Source: Narthecium ossifragum
Lineage: Eukaryota > Streptophyta > Magnoliopsida > Dioscoreales > Nartheciaceae
Direction of reading: 5' to 3'
Length of the DNA stretch: 64,000 nucleotides
Assembly: GCA_963920575.1 (NCBI GenBank)
Contig: OY986965.1
Coordinates: forward strand, 18,554,957 to 18,618,956
Of the stretch, positions 43,278-53,577 are shown piece by piece. Below the pieces are notes generated by a model. The model did not search any database, was not told where the DNA came from, and saw nothing but the letters and a program-made list of their open reading frames with translations. A program made the position numbers and the translations under genes. Numbering within the stretch: position 1 is the first letter of the stretch; every line of letters starts with the position of its first letter.

Positions 43278-45719
43278 TGTCGCGCCCCGGCCCGAAAGAC
43301 CCACCTGGACCGAGACACGAGGGGGAAGTTCCTACATCTACTAACAGCAACTGGTGAAAACAGTTACAACAAGCAGTAAGAGGATAGAAGTAAATCTAAC
43401 AACTCCTTTTATTACAAAACTATACATAAGATAAAGTTACAACAAGATTTACATAAACAGTTCTTAAGTACAACAGATGTATAAAACTCAAAAAGAAGTT
43501 ACATCATCAGTAGTCCCCTGAAAAGCACAGCGGAAACCCTCCTCGCCCTCAAACATGCCCTGACGTCGACGTGCCACCGCAAGACGAGCAACTGGGGCCC
43601 ACCGCAGGAGAGCTGGTACCTGCACATGCAAACGCCGCCCGGGTAGGAGTGAGCACTAAGCTTAGTAGGGTTCTACTCTACGCCACACACAAGGAAGGGA
43701 AAACTGCACTAAACTAACTCTGTGCCAAGTACTGAGGCCTGTCAAGGACCCCATAAATCCCGTCAATAACCCGAAGGGTACCTGTCCAAAGTACATCCCT
43801 CATACAGTCACTGCCTAGGGTGGACATTCTCCGACATTCCTGACACAGGGTGGACATGACGATACCAGTAGGACACCCTTCTCCAAGGTTGTTCCTCCAC
43901 ACTTGGCGGAACAACCGTGGTTATGACAACCAACCCTCAGCACTCCAGGCAACAGAGTTAACACTACCCCAGTCAAACCCTAGGCATCTAATGCACAACA
44001 ACAATGCATGCAACAGTTTATATTAAACATTCCCGAGGTCCATGACTCCCTCGGTTAACCACAAGCCGAATAAGGATCAAGGGCATAACCCATGGCCCAT
44101 TTATACTAAGCATTCCCAAGGGTTCATGACTCCCCCGGTTAACCATAAAGCGATAAAGGATCAAGGGCATAACCCATGGCCCATTTATACTAAGCTTTCC
44201 CAAGGGTTCATGACTCCCCCGGTTAACCATAAAGCGATAAAGGATCAAGGGTATAACCCATGGCCCATTTATACTAAGCATTTCTGAGGGTTCATGACTT
44301 CCCTGATTAACCATAAAGCGATAACAAATAACAGTTTATGCATACAGTCAACCAGATCGCTGCAGCGGTACTACCCACCGCTGCCAGCCAATCCGCAGCG
44401 GGTCCCGGCATTACGACGGTACCACGACCGTCAACCGCGGACTCCTGCAACCGGAAAGTAACCCCGAAACCGTTGATGAATGGTAAAAATATAATATTAT
44501 AATCCGAACATATAATATTATATCTAAAACACCAAACATTCTCTAGATAGCAGCTAAGCCCCCTCGATCCGATGTCCAAACGACGTTGGATTCAAGGTCC
44601 AACTTATACTCTAGTAGATCTACATGCATGGATCAACATATCAAAAATCCAGAATCATCCAACGGCTAGATTAACGGAAAAACACTAATCAAAACCTCTA
44701 ATCAAACTAACTTACCAAGTCCTTGCTGCAACGCTGCCCTGCAGCAATCAATTCATAAAAATTCGTAGAAAAATCGATAAAATATCAAATAAGCTGGAAT
44801 GGAACGTTAACTAAGAGATCTACAACTCTTATTCTCATCACAACCCAAGAACATGCACGTACTGGCCGAAAAACGCGCCGCAAGCCGGTTGTTCTTCAAG
44901 AACAGCAAAAATCAGAAAATCCTTGATTAATCATGCACAAATCCTACTAAAATCTCAACCAAAGATCTTAAAACTCATACCAGAAATTATACTAGGCAAG
45001 ATGAATCTAACAACACAAAGATCAACCAGATCTAACGGCTAGATTAAGATAAACCCATTAAACAACATCAGTAAGTAGAAACCTACCGGCAACGCTAATC
45101 CTCGGCTGATTCCCCGCTAAACAGCCGCTAACCAAGCTCCAAACCACACCAGGGATCTTCCTCACGCCGCCACGGTTCCAACGAGCCTTCAAGCTCCCAA
45201 AACGGTGGCCGGAGGAGGGAGAACGGTGGAGGAGAAGGGGCTGCCGGAAAACAGGGGAAGAGAAGGAAGGAAGAAGAAGAAGAGAAGAGAAGAGAAGGAA
45301 GAGAAGAGGCCGGGGAAAGCCGGGAAGGCCGGGGAAAAGTGATATCATAGGAGAGGAAGTCTCCTCTCCCCTAACAGCGGAGGACGACGGCCGTCCTCAC
45401 AACTCCACCGACAGGACTTTCTGGCACAGAGGGATCGATCTCTTCCCAAGGAAGATCGATCCCCTTAGCAAGGAAGATCGATCTCCTTAGCAAAGAAGAT
45501 CGATCATCTTTGCCCAGAAAGGCAAACTTAGGCTAAACACAAGCCCAAGCTCAGATCCTCCGATCCCGGGTCCACCTAGCCATCCTACTCAAACACAAAC
45601 ACCAAAAACAAGGCCGGTGTGTGCACAAGAGGGTGTGAAACTAACCAACAAGGTGCAATTTACCAAATTACCCTTGTGGTCAACAACGAGCTACAGGAAT
45701 AGAGGGACAGGTCCTCACG
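43278..45719 (-). repeat. Solo LTR inserted in Athila-like gag
   Basis: GATCA flanks both sides (43273-43277, 45720-45724), a perfect 5-bp target duplication. On the plus strand the LTR starts TGTCGCGCCCC and ends GGTCCTCACG, that is, the reverse of the long-LTR family with the terminal A changed to G. No internal region is present, so LTR-LTR recombination has removed the rest. It carries four GATCGATC copies (45433-45505), the purine-rich minus-strand frame (45058-45348) and an 84-bp tandem repeat. Confidence 0.95.
44030..44335. repeat. 84-bp tandem repeat, about 3.5 copies
   Basis: GGATCAAGGGCATAACCCA recurs at 44074, 44158 and 44242, an exact 84-bp period. The period is a multiple of three, so both strands stay open (44042-44287 plus, 44018-44314 minus) with a 28-residue repeat. 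The ORFs are likely by-products. The repeat is not seen in the other LTR copies. Confidence 0.9.
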
Positions 45720-45724
45720 GATCA

Positions 45725-46238
45725 CCCCAATCTCAACTATGGGAATCCACAAGTAAATCAGCCCACAACTCAATTTCGCCCAACTGGCTAGCAGTATCAA
45801 CAATATAGACCGCCATACCCCCCGAGACCACAATCAAACCCAACTCCCAATTCTGGTATGTCTTTAGAAGATATTGTTAAATCCCTTGCTACTAATACTT
45901 TGCAATTTCAACAGAAAATGAAGGCTAGTATTCAAGGTTTGGAACATCATGTGGGCCAGATGGCTACTGCAATTAGCAAGCTAGAGGCGCAAAATTCGGG
46001 AAAATTACCCTCTCAAACAGTAATAAATCCAAGAGAAAATGCTAGTGCAATTGTTTTGAGAAGTCGTAAAGAAGTTGAGGTTCCAGCAAAGGAAGTCATT
46101 GCATCATCACCGCAAGGAAAAGAGCAAGACATTGTCGCGGACAAAATCTTTCCCGATGACGATGACGTACCTAAACGTAAGTTTCCACCTCTTTCTGATT
46201 GTAAACCAGTGCCTCCTTTTCCTCAGGCTTTAACATAA
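45725..46238 (+). pseudogene. Athila-like element 1 gag, C-terminal part
   Basis: The frame resumes the proline/glutamine-rich tail after the LTR and then reads MSLEDIVKSLATNTLQFQQK (45858 onward), LEHHVGQMATAISKLEAQ and NPRENASAIVLRSRKE. This is the coiled-coil and linker that follows the zinc knuckle in Athila/Tat gag. TAA at 46236-46238 interrupts an otherwise continuous frame into the protease. Confidence 0.85.
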
Positions 46239-47503
46239 TCTAGAAGATACGAGAAGAATTCAGATTTATATGAGACTTTTCGCCGATGCGAGGTAAATAT
46301 TCCACTTTTAGATGCTATTAAACAAGTACCTCGTTATGCTAAATTCTTAAAAGAATTGTGCACAATTAAGAGGAAGCAGAAACTTAAAGGATGTGAGAAG
46401 GTGAGAGTTGGTGAAAATGCTTCTGCAATTCTTCAAAGAAAAATTCCTGCAAAGTGTAAAGATCCAGGTATGTTTACTATCCCATGTACAATTGGTAACA
46501 CCAAATTTGAGAAGGCCATATTAGATTTAAGAGCTTCTATCAATGTCATGCCATATTCTATATATGTTTCTTTAAAACTTGGACCTTTGAATGAAACTGG
46601 TGTTGTGATTCAATTGGCTGACAGATCTAACGCCTATCCTAAAGGTGTAGTTAAAGATATTCTTGTGCAAGTCAATGATTTAGTTTTCCCTACTGATTTT
46701 TATGTGCTTGATATGATCATACTACTACTATTTTGTTGGGAAGACCATTCTTAAAGACATCAAATACTAAGATAGATATGCGTAGTGGTACACTTACCAT
46801 GGAATTTGATAGTGAAATTGTTAAGTTTGAAATATATGATGCCAAGAAGTATCCTACTAATGATTGTCATGTTTATTCTATTGATGTGAGAGAATTGAAA
46901 GCTACATTTAGAGATGCTTCGGGGAAGTGTCTAGAGAAGGCAGGTGAAAAACCTGTCCAGTCTTGGCCAGTTGATCGCGTGGAAGATTCGGTCGACTACC
47001 GAGAATATCAGGAGCATTTATTCGATGAACCTCCTCCGACTGCAGTTGAAAGCATTCGCATTACGTCGCAAGGTATATTTCCTGTGACTATTTCTTCTTC
47101 ATTAGTGGTTAAAAAGGAGATGACCTTAGTAGATATTTTCATATCTCGACGGATTTATTTTCGATCATGTGATCTTGACATCGTTGACAATCCGAACGAC
47201 GACATTCTTAATAGGTCAATGGATAATTCGATTATATTTGAGCATAATGTTGACTCCTTTCTTCCTGATCACCATGATGACATGTATTTTTGTTTGAGAG
47301 ATCTAGCTATCTTGTTTACTGGTGTGAGTATGGAAAAGCTAACTCTCATTTTTGAAAAAAACCACTTGAATTTATATACTAAATTAACCTTGGTGGCACT
47401 ATTGAGGTTAAATATTCAAAATGTGGCACCCAGTGATTTTGCATCCCATCGTGCTATAGAACGTCCACCGAGGGCACGATTTAAAATTCTCTATATTGTA
47501 TAG
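46239..47503 (+). pseudogene. Athila-like element 1 protease, active site mutated
   Basis: In the same frame as gag it reads LYETFRRCEVNIPLLDAIKQ and VPRYAKFLKELC, then CTIGNTKFEKAILDLRASIN and VMPYSIYVSLKLGPL. The family active site is DLGAS; here it is DLRAS (GGA to AGA, G to A), so it is probably inactive. A frameshift near 46735 is followed by LGRPFLKTSNTKIDMRSGTL and about 200 further residues without known domains. The coding part ends at 47503 with no reverse transcriptase. Confidence 0.85.
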
Positions 47504-49193
47504 AGTGGTTTAGTTTGCTTTATTTGCTTTATTGTGTGCTTGAGCGTGCTTGAGTTATTTTTAGGTTGTGTGCTTGCATGTTGCTTTTGTTTTTGCTTTG
47601 TTTTGTTTTTTTTTAGGTGATCGAGCATTCCCTATCATACTTGAAGAATTCACCCAGCCATGGTGGTTATGGAAATTCAAAGTTTGGCAACTCTCACAGT
47701 ATTCAAAGAAGAAAGCATGAAGTCGAGCCAATGACAATAAACAAAGGCACTGCTTGGGAGGCAACCCAAGGGGAGTTCGTTCCTTTCTCTTTTTATTTTC
47801 GCCTTTCGATTTTAGTTATATTTTTCCTTTTCTTTGCATTCCACCTTACATTGGGGACAATGTCAGTTTCAAGTGTGGGGGAGGAGATCTAGGATGCATT
47901 TGCCATGAGCGAGAACTAGTTAAGCTTGACATATTCATAACATGATTGAATGAGTAATTTTGCGATTTGGAATTAATTAGTTGAGTTATTTTCCTTGAGA
48001 TGGTAGTGACTGAATGAGTGGACAAAAACTGGTGAGATTTTGAGCCTTTAGACTGACACATTCATTTCAGTCTCACTATTTTCTTTCATGAGAGATATTC
48101 TTCCATGGATTTGTTTCTCTAGAACTTGCTTTGATTCTATTTGAGGTCACATTGACGCATGTATACATGAACATGATTAAGGCCATCTTTGTTATAAGCT
48201 ACATAAGCCAAATAGCCTACCTTGTGATTAAATCCTTTTGCTAAACACCTTTGAGCTTTATTGACTTCATTGTTAACCCACATTACAAGCCTTAAACTTG
48301 AAAAATATTTCCGTTACCCAAGAAATAAAACTAGTGGAGCATTGATCATCATTATGACATGTATGGGTGTGCAAGTTTCAAGTGCGGGGGTGTTTGGATC
48401 GTGGTATGGCTATGATTGGTGAAGTGGAGTATATTTTTCATACTCAATTCGTGAGTACGTTGTTTCTGAAGAAAAAAAAAAAGAAAAGAAAAAGAAAGTG
48501 AAGGAGGAAACTGTCTCTCTTGTTACAATATGTGTTTATGAATCCTCCTAATACTCCAAGAAAAGGGTATGTTTATGTATGATTTCTACAAATGTGGAAA
48601 TTTTTGCAAAAGATTGTTCCATATTTCAATTAAAAAGTATTCCTTTGAACAATCTCTTTGCCAAGGTCGTAATGTTATATGGTTTGAGTACTTTAAAGCC
48701 AAGTTGAAGAAGTTGCTGAACGGAGTGATTGGTTGTACATGTATTATTGATGCATTTTTGCTCCATTAGTTCCGTTGGTTTTTGAGCTACATTCCAAAAT
48801 ATTTCTCACCTTAACCCTAAACCCCGTTACAACCCTTGGAAGTCCTTATGATTTGTGTTATGCATGTGATTCTAGTGGTGGAGAATGAGAAGATATGCAA
48901 GCTTATGGTAGATAATTTTCATTGGAATGAATTTAAGTGAAATACATACCCTTCAAACACATGAGAGTTGAGTGTTAATTTCTGTGAGGGTCTACTGATT
49001 TAGTATACTCCATACTCAAGTGAAAATGCTTATTGATTGATTTTTAAGTTGTCTAAAAATATTTGTTCATGATATGTTATGAGTTGTAAAGAGTTTGATT
49101 GTTCTTTGTTGATGGAGTTGCAACCTTGATTTTGAGTGGAGTGAAAATTTTAGTTTTGCCCGAGGACGAGCAAAAGCTAAGTGTGGGGGAATT
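47504..49193 (+). other. Long 3' non-coding region of Athila-like element 1
   Basis: Contains the phrase CTGCTTGGGAGGCAACCCAA (47748-47767) and a GGGGACAATG..AAGTGTGGGGGAGG block (47853-47885), both characteristic of Athila/Tat elements, and ends in the polypurine tract GTGTGGGGGAATTT (49181-49194) at the 3' LTR. An A-rich tract lies at 48471-48500. No pol sequence was recognised anywhere in it. Confidence 0.8.
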
Positions 49194-50596
49194 TGATGAT
49201 GATGCATAATGTTATATTTTTATCCCTTAATACTTAGTCTCCTGTGCTTATTTGGTACATAAATACACTCATTATTCTTATATTTTGATTTAGGATGCAA
49301 TCGAAGTCCTTAAGTCGAAAAGAAGCTGAAAAGAGTATATATATCAACTTTAAAGATTAAACTGTACCTTCTGATGAAGAACCAGATGATGTGTCACATA
49401 TGGTTAGAAATCTCTTGAAGTCTAGTTTCTGAAGAATTTTACGGTTCGTGATTTGGAGCTTTCTAGAGAAAGTAACAGTGCTTTTACTACAACCAGCGCA
49501 AGACAGAACAGTAGAAGAAATATGAATCCGGAATAAAGGGATCGATCCTCTTTCCAAAAGGGATCGATCCAAGTCGGGGCGCAACCACAATCTGGGAAGA
49601 AAAGATCGATCTTCTTTTCAAAGAGATCGATCTTTCTTAACCGACTTTGCAGAATTAAGGGCTCAGATTTAATCCGAGGATGGGAAACATATGGGCTATA
49701 AATAAGGTTCTTTTTAGGGATTAAGGGGTCGAATTCTAGAGATTTTGGGTTGCTCCTTTCTACTTCTTTTATATTTCTAGGGTTCTTCATTCTTCTTCAA
49801 AGGATTGGATTGTTCTTGATGGCCTTGCGTGGCTAAACCTTGATCCTTGGTCGAGGAGACTGAAACCTCGGAATCAATGAAACTGTGAGATCTAATCTAC
49901 TTTTATTGTTCAGTTTATACATGAGTATTGGATGTTATTCTGAGATTAAATATTCATGATTGTCTTGTATAATTGCTAGGAGGCCTACTAGTTTATTATT
50001 CATTGCGATCTACTGATAAGTTGGATATCAAATCCGTCATTGTTTGATCCCTCTAATCTGCGAAGAAACTAGGATCTACTGATTTACTGCGTTTCAATGA
50101 TTAATAGATCTTAGGAAGAATATTCGACTAGATTAAATGCAATCGCTTGTGCTTGTGTTGTTTTGCTTCATCGATCTCCCTATTCTTAAGACTGTTACTA
50201 GATTAAATCTACAGCGCTTGTCTTAGGTTGTCTAGTAGTTAGGGTTGATTAGATCGCTTGTTTCTAATTAACTATGATCGGGGAGAGATTCGAATTTCAT
50301 TCGAACGGTGAATATTCATGGTATGAATTGATTGATACTTGCATCAATGATTAGTTGTTGGATTCCGATGGTGGATGTTGACTCAGACCAAGGTTTGTTC
50401 TCTTGATTTAATTCAATTCGTTTCTTCGCTTTAGATTATTTCTTTACTGTTTTCCTTTAACTCAAAACCCCCCATCTTTGTTCACTAAGCACAAAACTAG
50501 GCTAAACACTCTTCGTGGGATCGACTCGTACTCGCACTACTACATTTATTTTAACGAGTATTGGTTTTATTTTTGAGTGCCTACGACAGCACATCA
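49194..50596 (+). repeat. 3' LTR of Athila-like element 1
   Basis: 1403 bp, TGATGATGATG to GCACATCA, nearly the same as the 5' LTR apart from the three extra segments there. It has four GATCGATC copies (49540-49632) and a TATA box at 49697-49704. The low divergence implies a fairly recent insertion compared with the chromovirus it interrupts. Confidence 0.95.
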
Positions 50597-50601
50597 AGTA
50601 T

Positions 50602-51090
50602 CATATGCTTAGGATCGATCTTCGTACATGGTATCACCAGTTGAGAATTCATGATTGCGACATCCCAAAAATAGCTTTTCATACGAGGTACGGGTTGTAT
50701 GAGTTCACTGTGATGTCGTTCGGTCTGACGAACGCACCAGTTGCCTTTATGGATCTAATGCAGAGAGTCTTCCGACCTTATATGGATCAGTTCATCATGG
50801 TGTTCGTCGACGACATCCTGATCTAGTTACACAATAAGGAGGATCATGCGTAGCATCTGAGGACAGTGTTGCAGTTACTGAGGGAGCATAAGTTGTACGC
50901 CAAGGTTTCTAATTGTGAGTTCTGGCTCCCAAAAGTGAAGTTTCTGGGGCATGTGGTGTCAGTGAAAGGCATTTCAGTTGATCCAGCCAAGATCGAGGTG
51001 ATACTATAGTGGCATTGGCCGAAGACGGTGTTTGAGGTCCAAAGTTTCCTCGACTTGGCGTCCTACTACCGGAGGTACTTGGGAGCAGCA
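50602..51090 (+). pseudogene. Chromovirus G2: reverse transcriptase palm and connection
   Basis: The frame reads [54 protein letters not shown], then FVDDILI (catalytic DD at about 50806-50811), stop, and [15 protein letters not shown] with YYRRYL at the end. It continues the RT fragment at 39536-39959 across the Athila-like insertion, although about 25 residues (around R.DD.F..L..A..F) are missing at the junction. Two stops and a direct fusion to integrase at about 51083 show decay. Confidence 0.9.
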
Positions 51091-51505
51091 CGTGAAGCTA
51101 ATTGAGTTTGCCTACAACAACAGCTTTCACGTCATTTTGGGTTTTGCACCCTTCGAGGCATTGTACGGCAGATCATGTCGATCACCGGTGTGTTGGTCAG
51201 AGGTTGGAGAGGCGTCGTGTACTGGTCCAGACATCATCTGGCAGTCGACAGAGCGGTGGACTCAGATCAAACAGAAACTCCTGATGGCGCAGAGCAGACT
51301 GAAGAGTTACGCAGACTAGAGGCGATGATCGTTAGAGTTCACAGTCGACGATCGAGTGCTGCTTAAGGTTTTTCTGCGCAGAGGATCAGCAGATTCAACA
51401 GCAAGGGCAAGCTAGCACCGAGGTTCATGGTCCCTTTGAAGATCGTCAGACGTGTTGGAGAGGTCACCTACCAATTGGCTCAAGCCCCGTACATAGCAGC
51501 AATTC
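51084..51505 (+). pseudogene. Chromovirus G2: integrase C-terminal fragment
   Basis: Directly after the RT fragment the sequence switches to GTWEQHVKLIEFAYNNSFHV, FAPFEALYGRSCRSPVCWSE, and QIKQKLLMAQSRLKSYAD followed by a stop. It corresponds to the integrase part at about 33810-34200 of G1. RNase H and the integrase core have been deleted; the joint lies in GGTACTTGGGAGCAGCACG. The segment stops near 51505 at a Mutator-like end, with no chromodomain or LTR following. Confidence 0.85.
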
Positions 51506-51506
51506 A

Positions 51507-52430
51507 CAGATGTTTTGCCAAAATGGACCCCTAGTGTCCAGATTTGGCACATTGAGACCCCCCTCGGTGATTCTTTGCAACAGAGGACCCCAAACCTTAG
51601 AATTTCCGATTTTACCCCTCCCCTCCCATGCCATTGATGGCCATGCCATACATGCATCCTGTATCCCATTTCTCCTCATTATTACCACATTTAATGCATC
51701 AGGACTTTGCATTAAAAAAAAACCCTCCCGTCGCATTTAATACGACGGGATGTGTCTTCTTCCCCAACCCTCTTCCTCCCTCCCGCCGGGCATGGCTCCT
51801 CCCGCCATCTTCTTTTCTCCCTCTCCACTACCTCCTCTTCTCTTCTCCTTCTCCACTCTTCTCCCTTATTCTTTCATCTCTCCTCCCTTTCCACTGCCTC
51901 CATTTCTCTACCTTAGCCAAAATAGTTCACCGGCAAGAGCTCTCCACACATGCAAGGCAATGAGAACCATGTCCAAGCGGAGACGAAGAATTAGCACAAC
52001 TGGTGGAAGAATGGACTCCCACCAGAGGCCGAGGGGTAAGTTATAAAAGTGCGGGTATAATTATAAGTTGGGTGTGTATAATTCTACATACGTGTCTAAC
52101 CTTGTTTTCACGAGTATAAATAGGCTACGCGTGTGTGCAAAATTTATGAACGTGTACGAGGTGTACATGCTTTTCGCGTGTATTACTAGCTCACACACGT
52201 GTCCTTGCACGCGTAGAAATCTGAACAGACACGCGTATAAATGACCATGCGTGTGTACAAAAGCATTATAACACACATTTGACGTGGCGCATTTCTACTG
52301 GATAGTGCAAAGACTAAAAGAAAAAAAAAATACCTACTCACACGTTCCAATTATATACTCATTAATTTTTCATTGTCATTGCTAGACTGGACTTTTGAAT
52401 TTTCTTGTTGAAATACAAGGAAGGCATACG
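51507..52430 (+). mobile_element. Truncated Mutator-like element related to those at 23493 and 28492
   Basis: The left end GATGTTTTGCCAAAATGGACCCC resembles the ends of the two other members, followed by further GACCCCCC and GAGGACCCC motifs. Farther in are repeated TACGCGTGT/CACACGTGTCC/CACGCGTAGAAATCTG phrases (52119-52260) like the core of the large element. No matching right end or 10-bp duplication was found, so the element is incomplete. The ORFs at 51510-52046 look compositional. Confidence 0.5.
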
Positions 52431-52539
52431 CGCCGGTCGTCCTTAGGAGGAATTCGAGTTCAAACAAACCGACATTGCGGGTATTCGTGGACAACTTGCG
52501 TATATCTTAGTAAGCGTCGGCAGGCAGAAGGCGGGCCTT

Positions 52540-52640
52540 TTGAATGATGATGATTACGGATGACATGGAAGCCCGTAACCTAGCAATTACAGTTGATGTG
52601 ACGAGTCTTTTCATCTCCCCACTAAATCATTAGTTTAGTT
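52540..52640 (+). repeat. Copia C LTR fragment
   Basis: GATTACGGATGACATGG and GAGTCTTTTCATCTCCCCAC match the LTR at 28335-28405. Only about 100 bp are recognisable. Confidence 0.7.
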
Positions 52641-52717
52641 ATTATAATAATTAAACTAATGATTAAGTTAATTCAAATGTTTGTATGTAAAGTGTGTAAA
52701 ATATATAATATTGCTAC

Positions 52718-53120
52718 TCTCCAGCGGCTCTATTTTTGAGTCAGTGCACGTCGACGGTCGACCTTAACATCATCCATAGGATCGATCGTTGCACTCAAAA
52801 TATAGCTTGGATCATCCGTTGCATCAGCCTTCAAGCTTGTTTTGATGATGCCCATGTGTATTAAATGATAAAATATATGTTTAATATTAATTTTCCCTTT
52901 TATTGGATGCTTTAATATTCATATTTTAGAATTTCTTGATGTGACGGACGATGCATGGATCGACCGCAGGGTCGCACGGTGGATGCACCCAAGTTCGTCA
53001 AATATTATGTTGGCTCGTGGTCGATCCAGACATCGATCCTGAGAAGTATTTATCTTCACGAAGCCTCACCGTCGATGTGGCGGTCGATACGGCGGTTGAT
53101 GCACGGATCGACCATGGAGG
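52718..53120. repeat. Head-to-head fragments of copia D-type LTRs
   Basis: 52718-52840 resembles the minus-strand LTR at 12885-12970 (CTCTATTTTTGA.TC.G). From 52845 the sequence runs in the plus orientation like 9880-10020 (TGTTTTGATGATG, then AATATT..TTCCCTT). They meet at about 52842. Both carry GATCGATC- or GGATCGACC-type motifs. Confidence 0.5.
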
Positions 53121-53179
53121 TTCTTCACATAGCTCCACCCCTTTCACTCCAAGTCGACGCCGCCACGTCTCTAACTCAC

Positions 53180-53577
53180 CGGGGGAGGGTGGAGGAGGGA
53201 TTGGAGGATGAGGTCCAGGAGGCAGGCGAGGATGTAGACGTGGGCAACGGTGATGATGTCGGGGTCCTGGCCGCAAAGCAACAGGAGGGGGTGCATGGCG
53301 ACCTAGAGGAACGCGATGGGAATAGAGGCGACCATCTACTCCGACGACCATCTCCTCCGTCGAGGCCCTATTCCCAGACCATCTCCCATCCTCCTCTCTC
53401 ATCTTCTCCAACACCATCACCACCCACTCCACTACCGGCCACCCCCTCTTCCCTCGTCCTTCCACCACAACCTCGCAGTCACCACCCCAACGAATCCCAC
53501 ACCTCCAGCGGACCCATTAATTCCAGCCGACCCCCCCTCATGAAGCTTCCACCCTCCCCCAGTGAAGCGGCGGCCAC
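53180..53577 (-). pseudogene. Fragment of a MATE/DETOXIFICATION transporter gene
   Basis: On the minus strand (53330 to 53180) one frame reads IPIAFL, stop, VAMHPLLLLCGQDPDIITVA, then HVYILACLLDLILQSLLHPP. (I)P(I)AFLW.....LL.CGQDP.I...A..YI....PDL..QS.LHP is typical of plant MATE efflux proteins, especially the DETOXIFICATION 48-53 branch, which move organic compounds across membranes by cation antiport. Upstream on the minus strand (53345-53577) other frames hold weak remnants. CCCCCG followed by GTGAGT at its end looks like a splice donor. It is broken by stops and cut at 53577 by the Athila-like element 2. Confidence 0.55.

Larger units (their letters stand above)
39960..50596 (+). mobile_element. 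Athila-like gag-protease element 1 (non-autonomous), complete with LTRs
   Basis: Two direct LTRs (39960-42058 and 49194-50596) start TGATGATGATG and end GCACATCA. They are flanked by a perfect 5-bp duplication AGTAT (39955-39959, 50597-50601). A tRNA-Asp-type primer site, gag, protease and a polypurine tract occur in order, but reverse transcriptase, RNase H and integrase are absent. The host sequence is the reverse transcriptase of chromovirus G2. A solo LTR (43278-45719) lies within gag. Confidence 0.95.

Noticed and set aside
44042..44287. Repeat protein of 28-residue units
   Set aside because: Explained by an 84-bp tandem repeat inside a solo LTR; both strands are open and no start context or homologue is apparent.
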